This document shows positions 25,254-33,381 of a stretch of 33,475 bases of DNA, in pieces. The stretch covers positions 1 through 33,475 of the forward strand of contig CACGBZ010000012.1 of the NCBI GenBank assembly GCA_902571425.1. Direction: 5' to 3'. This stretch comes from an uncultured Pelagibacteraceae bacterium. GTDB lineage: Bacteria > Pseudomonadota > Alphaproteobacteria > Pelagibacterales > Pelagibacteraceae. The notes beneath the pieces were generated by a model. That model ran no database searches and was not told where the DNA came from. It saw only the letters and a program-made list of their open reading frames with translations. Both the position numbers and the translations under genes were made by a program. Within the stretch, counting starts at the first letter, position 1. Each line of letters begins with the position of its first letter.

Positions 25254-26246
25254 ATGGATCAAATTTTAGAAAAACTAACAAATAAGCAAGATTTAACATT
25301 TGAGGAAAGTAAGTCTGCATTTGAAATTTTAATGACTGGAAAAGCCAGTGATGAACAAATTTTTAGCTTTCTAACACTATTGTCTGAAAAAGGTGAAGTT
25401 GCCGATGAAATAGCTGGTGGTGTTTTTGTATTAAGAGAAAAATCAAAAAGAGTGAATATAAATGATTGTATTGATACTTGTGGAACAGGCGGTGATGGCA
25501 TGAATACACTTAATATTTCAACAGCTTCTGCTCTACTTTTGGCAAGTATGGGCACAAAAGTAGCTAAACATGGAAATAAGGCTGTTTCTTCAAAATGTGG
25601 ATCTGGTGATGTTTTGGAGGCTCTTAAAATTAAAATTGATTTAGAACCTGAGGATATAGAAAAAGAAATTAATACCAATAATTTTGGTTTTATGTTTGCA
25701 CCAAATTATCATAGTGCAATGAGATTTGTTGGTCCTGTTAGAAAGAAAATTGGAAAAAGAACAATTTTTAATATGATTGGTCCTTTAAGTAATCCTGCTC
25801 TTGTAGAAAGACAAGTTGTTGGCGTTTTTGATAAAAAATTACTAAAAATTTTTGCAGAAGGACTTAAAAATTTAAATTTAAAATTTGCTTGGATAGTAAA
25901 TAGTGAGGATGGATTAGATGAAATATCTCCATATGCAATCACTAATGTTATTCAATTAAAAGATGGTCAAATATCTGAAATAAAAATAGATCCAAATGCT
26001 TTAGGAGTTAATGCAGATAATTTTAAAAATTTAGTAGGTGATGATGCTAAATTTAATTCTGATAAAATGATTGAAATATTTAAAGGTGAAGATAATGATT
26101 TTTCAAAAGCAGTTTGTTTAAATGCTGCAGCAGGTTTAATTGTTGGAGAAAAATTTTCTGACTTTTCTGAAGCTTATAATCACACAAGAGAATTTATCCT
26201 TTCTGGAAAAACTTTTTTACATCTAGAAAAAATTCAAAATGTCTGA
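25254..26246 (+). CDS. trpD: Anthranilate phosphoribosyltransferase
   Basis: Transfers phosphoribose from PRPP to anthranilate. The 330-residue protein has the PRPP loop DTCGTGGDGMNTLNIST, KHGNKAVSSKCGSGDVLEAL, the anthranilate-site FMFAPNYHSAMRFVGPVRK, and RTIFNMIGPLSNPA. Length is normal. It starts 4 bases after trpG and overlaps trpC by 8 bases. Confidence 0.98.
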   Translation: MDQILEKLTNKQDLTFEESKSAFEILMTGKASDEQIFSFLTLLSEKGEVADEIAGGVFVLREKSKRVNINDCIDTCGTGGDGMNTLNISTASALLLASMGTKVAKHGNKAVSSKCGSGDVLEALKIKIDLEPEDIEKEINTNNFGFMFAPNYHSAMRFVGPVRKKIGKRTIFNMIGPLSNPALVERQVVGVFDKKLLKIFAEGLKNLNLKFAWIVNSEDGLDEISPYAITNVIQLKDGQISEIKIDPNALGVNADNFKNLVGDDAKFNSDKMIEIFKGEDNDFSKAVCLNAAAGLIVGEKFSDFSEAYNHTREFILSGKTFLHLEKIQNV

Positions 26247-27030
26247 AAATATACTTCAAAATATCATTCAAAAGAAAATTGAAAAAGTTGATAAATTAAA
26301 AAAATCCTTAGATGTTAAAACTCTGGATGAATTTATTGATAAAAATAATAGCTATATTAATTTTAAAGAAAAAATAGAAAATAATATAAAAAATAATAAA
26401 ACTTCAATTATTGCTGAAATTAAAAAAGCAAGTCCTTCGGCAGGTATAATAATAGATGATTATAACCCAGTAGATATCGCTCAAATTTATTTAAATAATA
26501 AAGCAACTTGTCTTTCAGTTTTAACCGAAGAAGATTATTTTTTAGGAAATTTAATTCACATCAGTAAAATAAAAGATAAAATTAATTTACCTGTATTGTG
26601 TAAAGATTTTTTTATCGATAAATTTCAAATACCATTGGCAAAAAGCTATGGCGCAGATGCTATTTTAATTATTTTGGCCGGGGTTTCAGATAATCTTGCT
26701 TCTGAATTATACGATGAGGCTTTGAAATACAATATGTCTGTTATAGTTGAAGTTCATACAGTGGAAGAAGCAAAAAAAGCTTTAAATTTTAAAGATGCAT
26801 TAATTGGAATAAACAATAGAAATTTAAAAACTCTTAAAACCGATATAAATACAACTTATGATATTTATGATGTTATAAAAAATCATAAAGGTCCTTTAAT
26901 ATCTGAAAGCGGAATTAAAAATAAAGAAGAGTTGTTAGAACTAAATAATAAAACATCAATTAACACTTTTTTGATTGGTGAATCACTTTTGAAAAATTTA
27001 GATAAAAATTCTATTTTTTCTGTTTTATAG
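26239..27030 (+). CDS. trpC: Indole-3-glycerol phosphate synthase
   Basis: Cyclises carboxyphenylamino-deoxyribulose phosphate to indole-glycerol phosphate. The 263-residue barrel shows SIIAEIKKASPSAGII with the catalytic Lys, LSVLTEEDYFLG, LPVLCKDFFIDKFQI, GADAILIILAG, VIVEVHTVEEAKKAL, LIGINNRNLKT and ISESGIKNKEE. It is a stand-alone TrpC without fused TrpF. trpF, trpB and trpA are not in the window. It ends the ppiD-trpEGDC unit; no good terminator hairpin is visible before lexA. Confidence 0.97.
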   Translation: MSENILQNIIQKKIEKVDKLKKSLDVKTLDEFIDKNNSYINFKEKIENNIKNNKTSIIAEIKKASPSAGIIIDDYNPVDIAQIYLNNKATCLSVLTEEDYFLGNLIHISKIKDKINLPVLCKDFFIDKFQIPLAKSYGADAILIILAGVSDNLASELYDEALKYNMSVIVEVHTVEEAKKALNFKDALIGINNRNLKTLKTDINTTYDIYDVIKNHKGPLISESGIKNKEELLELNNKTSINTFLIGESLLKNLDKNSIFSVL

Positions 27031-27080
27031 CTAAATAAAGCCCTATTTTACTTGTTTTTTTTAGTATTGTTAATTTAAAA

Positions 27081-27095
27081 GAACTTTTATAGAAC
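27081..27095 (+). promoter_or_regulatory. lexA: LexA (SOS) box upstream of lexA
   Basis: GAAC (27081-27084), seven bases, then GAAC (27092-27095): the alphaproteobacterial LexA operator GTTC-N7-GTTC read on the other strand. It lies 24 bases before the lexA ATG and overlaps a plausible -10 (TATAGA, 27088-27093), so LexA bound here would block its own transcription. An outward AGAAC/GTTCT pair (27091-27095 and 27114-27118) also frames the leader. Confidence 0.85.
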
Positions 27096-27119
27096 ATTGT
27101 TTGTACGATATTTGTTCTT

Positions 27120-27797
27120 ATGCTAACAAAAAAACAAAAAAACCTGCTTTTATTTATCAACAAGAAGTTGAGAAGTTCTGGCGTCTCTCCTTCATATGAA
27201 GAGATGAAACAGTCTCTTAATTTAAAATCTAAATCAGGTATTCACAGGTTGATTAGTGCTTTAGAGGAAAGAGGTTTTATTAAAAGATTAGCTCACAAAG
27301 CAAGAGCTTTAGAGGTAATTAAATTACCAGAGACCGCTTCTGCAAATGATATTTATAATAGCTTTTCACCAAGTGTAATTAAAGGTGGATTAGATGAAGA
27401 ACAAATTAATTCTGATGAAATTGAAGTACCAGTTCTTGGAAAAATTGCTGCAGGAACGCCTGTAGAAGCAATACAAAATGAAGTTTCTAGAATTCCCCTG
27501 CCAAATAATTTAGAAAAAAATGGAGATTACTTTGGATTGAAAGTTCAAGGTGACTCAATGATAGATGCAGGTATTCATGAAGGTGATACAGTGATTATAA
27601 AAAGAACTGACACTGCCGATAATGGTAAAATTGTTGTAGCATTGATTGATGAGCATGAGGCTATGTTAAAAAGAATTCGAAAAAAAGGCAAAGTTGTAGC
27701 CCTTGAAAGTGCCAATAGAAACTATGAAACTAAGATTTTTGGACCTGATAGAGTAAAAGTTCAAGGAGTTTTAGTATCTTTATATAGAAACTTCTAA
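27120..27797 (+). CDS. lexA: LexA repressor, SOS regulator
   Basis: A 225-residue self-cleaving repressor of DNA-damage genes. The winged-helix domain (about 1-70) begins with the classic MLTKKQKNLLLFINKKL and SPSYEEMKQSLNLKSKSGIHRLISALEERGFI. The C-terminal S24 peptidase domain has the cleavage site Ala111-Gly112 (KIAAGTP), catalytic Ser146 (GDSMIDAGI) and general-base Lys184 (MLKRI). The linker between the domains is long, as in alphaproteobacterial LexA. No clear Shine-Dalgarno precedes the ATG. The start is fixed by the conserved N-terminus and by the LexA box just upstream. Confidence 0.98.
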   Translation: MLTKKQKNLLLFINKKLRSSGVSPSYEEMKQSLNLKSKSGIHRLISALEERGFIKRLAHKARALEVIKLPETASANDIYNSFSPSVIKGGLDEEQINSDEIEVPVLGKIAAGTPVEAIQNEVSRIPLPNNLEKNGDYFGLKVQGDSMIDAGIHEGDTVIIKRTDTADNGKIVVALIDEHEAMLKRIRKKGKVVALESANRNYETKIFGPDRVKVQGVLVSLYRNF

Positions 27798-27819
27798 AAA
27801 AATAGTCTAAACAACATTG

Positions 27820-29220
27820 ATGTCTAAAGTAGCAACACGTTTTGCACCGTCCCCTACTGGAGCTCTTCACATTGGAGGGGTTAGAACCGCATTATTTAAT
27901 TGGCTGTTCTCTAAAAATCAAAAAGGAACTTTTCACCTAAGAATTGAAGATACTGATAAAGAAAGATCTAAAGACGAACATAAAAAACAGATTATTAATT
28001 CTTTAAAATGGCTTGGTATTGAGCATGATGGGGATGAATACATTCAATCAAATAAAATCAATGATCATATTAGAGTTGCAAATGAATTACTTAAAAATGG
28101 TAATGCGTATAAATGTTATTGTTCAGCAGAAGAAATAGAAGAGCAAAAGAAAAGAGCTAGACAAAAAAAACTTCCGTTTATCTACAATAGAAAATGGAGA
28201 GATGCTGATGAGAAAGATGCTCCTAAAGATATTAAACCCGTGATAAGATTTAAAAGTAAAATAGAAGGATCAACAATACTTAAAGATTTGGTTCAAGGTG
28301 ATGTTGAAATTGAAAATAATACAATTGAGGATTTTATAATCTTAAGAAATGATGGATCACCAACATATAATTTATCTGCGACTGTAGATGATCATCAAAT
28401 GAATATGACACATATAATTAGAGGTGATGATCATAAAATTAATACATTTAAACAAATGCAAATTTATGAAGCAATGAACTGGGATTTACCAAAGTTTGCA
28501 CATATACCCCTTATTCATACAATAGAAGGTAAAAAATTATCAAAAAGAGACAATGCATCAACATTAAATGATTATTCTAAAATCGGCATAATGCCTGATG
28601 CATTAAGGAATTATTTGCTTAGACTAGGTTGGTCTTATGAGGATAAGGAAATATTTACTTTAGATGAGAGTATTAAGCACTTCAACATAGAAGGTATAGG
28701 AAAGTCACCATCTAAGTTAGATATGAGTAGAATTTTATCAATGAATGAGTATTACATTAAAAATATTGATGAAAATGATTTATTCAATCAACTTACTGAA
28801 TATTGCAAATTATATAAAAGTGAAATTAAATCAGATAAAAAAGATAACATAAAAAAATCTCTAACTTTCTTAAAGAACAAGGCTAAAACATTAGAAGATA
28901 TATTTAATAATGGTCAATATATTATGGAAGATGAAGTAAAGTTTAATCAGGACGATATTAAACTAATTGATGACAAGGCAAAAAAAGTCATTACTGATTT
29001 TGCTACTAAATTTGCTGCCGTTGATAAAATTAGCAAAGAAACATTAGAGCCCATTGTAAATAATTTAATTAAATCAAACGATACAAACTTTAAGGGTGTA
29101 GGACAACCTTTGAGAATAGCTTTAACAGGTTCAAAATTTGGACCTGGAATATACGATATAATTATTTCTCTGGGAAAAGAGGAAGTAACAAAAAGATTAA
29201 CTAACAAGATAATTGTTTAA
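27820..29220 (+). CDS. gltX: Glutamyl-tRNA synthetase
   Basis: Charges tRNA-Glu. The class I catalytic domain has TRFAPSPTGALHIGGVRTALFNW (HIGH-type motif), HLRIEDTDKERS, TYNLSATVDDHQMNMTHIIRGDDH and the KMSKS-type KLSKR at residues 239-243. The C-terminal anticodon-binding half is present, ending with GVGQPLRIALTGSKFGPGIYDI. I use the ATG at 27820 (466 residues) rather than the TTG one codon earlier. It follows lexA by 22 bases and so may share its SOS-controlled transcript. The 3' end overlaps lpxB (opposite strand) by 24 bases. Confidence 0.97.
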   Translation: MSKVATRFAPSPTGALHIGGVRTALFNWLFSKNQKGTFHLRIEDTDKERSKDEHKKQIINSLKWLGIEHDGDEYIQSNKINDHIRVANELLKNGNAYKCYCSAEEIEEQKKRARQKKLPFIYNRKWRDADEKDAPKDIKPVIRFKSKIEGSTILKDLVQGDVEIENNTIEDFIILRNDGSPTYNLSATVDDHQMNMTHIIRGDDHKINTFKQMQIYEAMNWDLPKFAHIPLIHTIEGKKLSKRDNASTLNDYSKIGIMPDALRNYLLRLGWSYEDKEIFTLDESIKHFNIEGIGKSPSKLDMSRILSMNEYYIKNIDENDLFNQLTEYCKLYKSEIKSDKKDNIKKSLTFLKNKAKTLEDIFNNGQYIMEDEVKFNQDDIKLIDDKAKKVITDFATKFAAVDKISKETLEPIVNNLIKSNDTNFKGVGQPLRIALTGSKFGPGIYDIIISLGKEEVTKRLTNKIIV

Positions 29221-30333
29221 TACTGAAACAGCTTCATCAGAGGATGAAGTTTTAGATCTAATTTGAGTTAAAGTTTCCTCACAATCACTAATTTGTTTTT
29301 TCATTAATTCTGGATTTTTTAAAAAGTAAACAACAGAATTGTAAATTTCTTTAGCATTACATTCTTTTTGAATTAATTCTGGAATTATTTCTTTGTTATT
29401 TATAATATTAATGATGTTAGCAAATTTTATTTTTACCAACATTTTAACAATCAAAAAATTTAAAAAATTCATTTTATAGATAATTATAGAGGGAACTTTT
29501 GCATTGCAGATTTCAAGAGAAATTGTTCCAGATTTTGAAACTGCAAAAATAGAATTATTCAATATTTGTTTTTTTATATCTTCATCAGAAATAACTTCAA
29601 CATTTTCTAAATTGGTATTATTAATTTTAACATTGATTAAATTTTTATTTTCATCAGTAGCATGAAAAACAAAAGTGAAATCATCAAATTTTTTATTCAT
29701 TAAAATTATAAAATCAATCAATATTGGTAAGAGTAAATTTACTTCAGACGATCTACTACCACAAAAAAGCGAAATAATTTTTTTATCGCCTAATATAATG
29801 TTAGATAGATCTGTTCTATTTTTTGTTTCTTTTTCTAATAATGGATGTCCAACAAAAGTATTTGGAATATTTTCTTTATCAAAATATTTTTTTTCAAAAT
29901 CAAATAATAACAAAACATGATCTAAAAACTTTTTAAATTTTTTAACTCTACCCTCTCGCCATACCCATACTTGAGGAGCCACATAATGAACAGTCTTGAT
30001 TTGATTATTTATTTTTTTTACTTTTTCAGCAACTCTTAATGTAAAATCAGGACTATCTACACTAAATAAAACATCGGGATTAAATTTTATTATCTCTTCT
30101 ACAGTTTTGTTTATTTTATTCTTTATTTTAAAAATGTTTAACAAAACACTTGTGAAACCAATATAGGTAATTTCTTTAAGATCAAAAATAGATTTTATTC
30201 CCAATGAATTTAAATGTGTTCCACCGACACAAGAATATTCAATATTAGGATCAATTTTTTGAAGTTGATATATGACTTTAGAAGCAAGTTTATCTCCTGA
30301 AGGTTCACCGGTAATTATAAAAATCTTTTTCAT
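29197..30333 (-). CDS. lpxB: Lipid-A-disaccharide synthase
   Basis: Joins UDP-2,3-diacylglucosamine and lipid X to form the lipid A disaccharide at the inner membrane. The 378-residue GT-B-type glycosyltransferase starts with IFIITGEPSGDKLASKVI, then YSCVGGTHLNSLGIKSIFDL, VLFSVDSPDFTLRVA, VHYVAPQVWVWREGRVKK, TFVGHPLLE and SLFCGSRSSEVNLLLP, with AVSKSGTISLEICNAKVPSIIIYK in the donor domain. It is the last gene of the lpx operon and overlaps lpxI by 4 bases. Confidence 0.97.
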   Translation of the reverse strand: MKKIFIITGEPSGDKLASKVIYQLQKIDPNIEYSCVGGTHLNSLGIKSIFDLKEITYIGFTSVLLNIFKIKNKINKTVEEIIKFNPDVLFSVDSPDFTLRVAEKVKKINNQIKTVHYVAPQVWVWREGRVKKFKKFLDHVLLLFDFEKKYFDKENIPNTFVGHPLLEKETKNRTDLSNIILGDKKIISLFCGSRSSEVNLLLPILIDFIILMNKKFDDFTFVFHATDENKNLINVKINNTNLENVEVISDEDIKKQILNNSIFAVSKSGTISLEICNAKVPSIIIYKMNFLNFLIVKMLVKIKFANIINIINNKEIIPELIQKECNAKEIYNSVVYFLKNPELMKKQISDCEETLTQIRSKTSSSDEAVSVLNNYLVS

Positions 30334-31124
30334 ATTACAGAGATAAACATCCTATTTTTATTAGCAAAGTTAATACATTTTCTTTTATCTAAAAAAACAT
30401 GTTGTTTATTTTTAACTACAATACCTTTCAATCCAGCTTTTTTACATTGTTTTAAAGTCTTTAATCCAATAGTAGGTAGATCAATTCTTAAATCTTGTTT
30501 CTTTTTTGGAAACTTTACTAAAACACCTTGATTTCTAAATTTTTTGCTTCTACTTTTTTCAAGCATTTTTTTAGTTCCACCTTTTCCTTCAATAGAAATT
30601 ACTTTTTTATTCCTAACTACAACCCCTTGACTAAAATTATATTGTCCTAAATTATTTAATGATTTTACGGCTTTTTTAATATCTAATTGATCTTGCTTGT
30701 TTGGTTTGATTTTTGAAAAATTACCTTTCTTCAAGGATAATTCTGAATTAAATGTAAGTGAACTTTTAGTTTTAATCTTATTTTGAGCTAATATTTTAAT
30801 AATTTCTTTTAGTATTGCAGCATCTCCAAGCTTTGAAGCTTTGATTATTCTAGGGATATAATAAATTCCTTTTAGATCTAAATTCAATTTTGAAAAATTT
30901 GGTTTATTTACTCTTCCAGCAAATAAGACTTGTTTACAATTGTTTTCTTTAAGAATTTTAATAATTTTACCAAACTGACCTATGGATACCGAGTAAGATT
31001 TTTTATCTTTTTTAAATTTCTTTGCTTTTGATAAATCAACTATCAAATACTTTTTTTTCTTTTTTTTGATAGTTTTTAAAATTTCCTTTGGAAAATCAGT
31101 GTCACCAAAAATTAATCCTATCAT
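30330..31124 (-). CDS. lpxI: UDP-2,3-diacylglucosamine pyrophosphatase, LpxI type
   Basis: Hydrolyses UDP-2,3-diacylglucosamine to lipid X. The 264-residue protein matches the LpxI (DUF1009) family, the alphaproteobacterial replacement for LpxH: LIFGDTDFPKEIL at the N-terminus, VSIGQFGKIIKILKENNCKQVLFAGRVNKPNFSKL, ASKLGDAAILKEII, then the C-terminal domain with NFSQGVVVRNKKVISIEGKGGT and DLPTIGLKTLKQCKKAGLKGIVV. It sits between lpxA and lpxB, the usual place for lpxI. It is unusually Lys-rich. Confidence 0.95.
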   Translation of the reverse strand: MIGLIFGDTDFPKEILKTIKKKKKKYLIVDLSKAKKFKKDKKSYSVSIGQFGKIIKILKENNCKQVLFAGRVNKPNFSKLNLDLKGIYYIPRIIKASKLGDAAILKEIIKILAQNKIKTKSSLTFNSELSLKKGNFSKIKPNKQDQLDIKKAVKSLNNLGQYNFSQGVVVRNKKVISIEGKGGTKKMLEKSRSKKFRNQGVLVKFPKKKQDLRIDLPTIGLKTLKQCKKAGLKGIVVKNKQHVFLDKRKCINFANKNRMFISVI

Positions 31125-31125
31125 T

Positions 31126-31902
31126 TTATGAGAATGGTGTACAAATAGATCTTTTTTTATCTTTTGTTATAAAATCAATTACATTTTTAACTAACGGATT
31201 CTCTTTGAAAGAACCATTCAATTTACTTATATTTTCATTAATATTTTTAGTAGCAAAAATTTCTTTATAAGCTTCGCTTAAGCCTAAGATATCCTTATTT
31301 TCAAATTTGGCTCTTCTTAAACCTATTAAGTTCAATCCTTGTAATGAATTTCTATTTCCTGTTGATAATCCATAAGGAATTACGTCATGCAATACACCTG
31401 TCATTCCACCAATCATAGCCATTTTTCCAATTCTTGTGAATTGTTGAACAGCAGAGTTGCCCCCAATAATAACATTATCCTCAATGATTGCATGACCTCC
31501 TAAAGGTACATTGTTTGCAATTATTACACTATTTCCAACTTGGCAGTCATGAGCGATATGTGATGAAATCATAAATAAGCAATTATTGCCAATAACTGTT
31601 TTGCCACCACCACCAACTGTTCCAGGATTTATTGTTACGTATTCTCTTATTTTGTTATTATCACCAATTATCAATTTTGTAGTTTCGCCATCAAATTTCA
31701 AATCCTGTGGATCATTAATTGAAACAAAAGGATAAATCTTATTTCCCTTTCCAATTTTTGCACTTACAGAAATATTAACATGAGATTGAATGATAGTGTT
31801 TTCACCAATTTCTACATCTGGACCAATTACACAATATGGACCAATTTCAACATTTGATCCTATTTTTGCATTGGGATCAATTATTGCAGTTTTATGTATC
31901 AT
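31126..31902 (-). CDS. lpxA: UDP-N-acetylglucosamine O-acyltransferase
   Basis: First step of lipid A synthesis: adds a 3-hydroxyacyl chain from acyl carrier protein to UDP-GlcNAc. The 258-residue protein is a left-handed beta helix made of hexapeptide repeats (I-x-x-x-x-x pattern from residue 4 to about 190), with the catalytic His118 in SHIAHDCQVGN and the GGHAIIEDNVIIGG and NRNSLQGLNLIGLRR segments. A C-terminal helical tail (about 200-258) is normal. The start overlaps the lpxD stop by 4 bases. Confidence 0.98.
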   Translation of the reverse strand: MIHKTAIIDPNAKIGSNVEIGPYCVIGPDVEIGENTIIQSHVNISVSAKIGKGNKIYPFVSINDPQDLKFDGETTKLIIGDNNKIREYVTINPGTVGGGGKTVIGNNCLFMISSHIAHDCQVGNSVIIANNVPLGGHAIIEDNVIIGGNSAVQQFTRIGKMAMIGGMTGVLHDVIPYGLSTGNRNSLQGLNLIGLRRAKFENKDILGLSEAYKEIFATKNINENISKLNGSFKENPLVKNVIDFITKDKKRSICTPFS

Positions 31903-32879
31903 TTATTTTCCTTTATAAATTTTTTTAAATCTTTAGCTGGATATCCCATAACTTTCGAATTATCAGGGATATCTTTAATCACTCCTGAACCACCACCTAT
32001 TTGAACATTGTTTCCTACTTTCAAATGTCCTGATATTCCTGCTTGTCCACCAATCATAACATTATTTCCTAGGGTAGAGCTTCCAGCAAAACCAACTTGG
32101 CCAGCAATAATACAGTTTTCACCTATCTTATTATTATGAGCTATATGTACTTGATTATCTAAGAAAGTATTTTTTCCAATTATTGTATTTGACAAAGAAC
32201 CTCTATCAATTGTTGAGCCACAACCAATCTCACAATTATCCTCAATTATAACAATACCAATATGAGGATAACGTATATTTCCATTCTTACTTGGAAAAAA
32301 ACCAAATCCTTTTTTTCCAATAACACAGCCGTCTAATATTGAAACATTGTTTTTAATTATTGTATTTCTAATAATAACGTTAGAACCTATTGAACAATTA
32401 TCACCTATGACAACATTGCTCTCAATAATAGTGTTATGACCTATTGAGCAGTTTGATCCTATTTTAACATTTTTTCCAAGTAATATATTTTGACCATGAT
32501 TTACAGAATTATTGTGAGAAGTATTTTCAATATTTGAGGTATGAGCATCAAAATCATCTATAACAGCATCAGGATAAAACATTTTAGTAATCATAGCTGT
32601 TGATATAAGAACATTATCAACTTCTATAGGTTTACAGGTATCAGGTAATTTATTAGATAAATTTTTTGTTGTTATACAAAAAGCTGCTTTTGTTTTTGAA
32701 GCGGCTAACTCATATTTTTTAGAATGAAAAAATGTAATATCTTTATTTGATGCGTTTACAAGATCTTTAACATCAGAAATTTTTATTCCACTATATTTGG
32801 ATTTATTTTGAATATTGATCGTAGCTAAAATATCAGCAATTTTTTTTGGACCTTTGTTTACAAAAAAAGGATTTTTCAT
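31899..32879 (-). CDS. lpxD: UDP-3-O-acylglucosamine N-acyltransferase
   Basis: Third step of lipid A synthesis: N-acylates UDP-3-O-acylglucosamine. The 326-residue protein has the N-terminal uridine-binding domain (about 1-105, including DITFFHSKKYELAASKTKAAFCI) followed by a hexapeptide-repeat beta helix (about 125-310). DGCVIGKKGFGFFPSKNG, DNCEIGCGSTIDRG and QVHIAHNNKIGENCIIAGQVGFAGS are typical, the His in IAHN being catalytic. It ends with GYPAKDLKKFIKENK. Here it follows fabZ, whereas lpxD-fabZ-lpxA is the usual order. Confidence 0.97.
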   Translation of the reverse strand: MKNPFFVNKGPKKIADILATINIQNKSKYSGIKISDVKDLVNASNKDITFFHSKKYELAASKTKAAFCITTKNLSNKLPDTCKPIEVDNVLISTAMITKMFYPDAVIDDFDAHTSNIENTSHNNSVNHGQNILLGKNVKIGSNCSIGHNTIIESNVVIGDNCSIGSNVIIRNTIIKNNVSILDGCVIGKKGFGFFPSKNGNIRYPHIGIVIIEDNCEIGCGSTIDRGSLSNTIIGKNTFLDNQVHIAHNNKIGENCIIAGQVGFAGSSTLGNNVMIGGQAGISGHLKVGNNVQIGGGSGVIKDIPDNSKVMGYPAKDLKKFIKENK

Positions 32880-32932
32880 TAATTGTTTTTTATCAAAACA
32901 ATTCTTAAATACTTATCAATAAATATTACTAA

Positions 32933-33376
32933 TTATTTTCTATCAACAATTGTTGCTGACCACTGAGCATCAGCCATTTTTTTTCCCTCTACAAAAGCCT
33001 CACCTTTATATTTCCAGACTCTTCCGTGAGATCGAATGGCTTCAATATTTAATTCCAATTTACAATCAGGAATAACTGGATTTCTAAATCTAGCTTTTTC
33101 CACACTCATTAGAAAAACTAATTTGTTTTCATATTCTTTTTTATCAATTCCAGCAGCCGTCAACGCGGCGGCAGCTTGTCCAAAAGCTTCAACAATAAGT
33201 ACACCGGGCATAACTGGATTATCTGGAAAATGACCCTGAACATAAAAAGCATCTTTTTTGACATTCATGATTGCAGTAGCAGAATGTAATTTTTTTATAT
33301 TAATTAACTCATCAATTAGTAGCATTGGTTCTCTATGAGGTAATAGGCTAATTATTTGTGATTTATTTAAATTCAT
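32933..33376 (-). CDS. fabZ: 3-hydroxyacyl-ACP dehydratase FabZ
   Basis: Dehydrates 3-hydroxyacyl-ACP in fatty acid elongation, competing with LpxA and LpxD for the same acyl-ACP pool. The 147-residue hot-dog-fold protein has LLPHREPMLLIDEL and the catalytic pair His49 and Glu63 in GHFPDNPVMPGVLIVEAFGQAAA, then FLMSVEKARFRNPVIPG-type (here IPD). It starts 5 bases after the stop of the upstream gene and is followed by a 53-base gap before lpxD, the largest gap in this operon. Confidence 0.97.
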   Translation of the reverse strand: MNLNKSQIISLLPHREPMLLIDELINIKKLHSATAIMNVKKDAFYVQGHFPDNPVMPGVLIVEAFGQAAAALTAAGIDKKEYENKLVFLMSVEKARFRNPVIPDCKLELNIEAIRSHGRVWKYKGEAFVEGKKMADAQWSATIVDRK

Positions 33377-33381
33377 ACTTT

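Noticed and set aside
25259..25942. Minus-strand open frames inside trpD
   Set aside because: They are mirror frames of a well-conserved trpD and have no motifs of their own.
27031..27066. Terminator between trpC and lexA
   Set aside because: A T-run is present (about 27053-27062), but I find no stable stem before it.
27817..27819. TTG start one codon before the gltX ATG
   Set aside because: The adjacent ATG is the stronger start and matches the family N-terminus.
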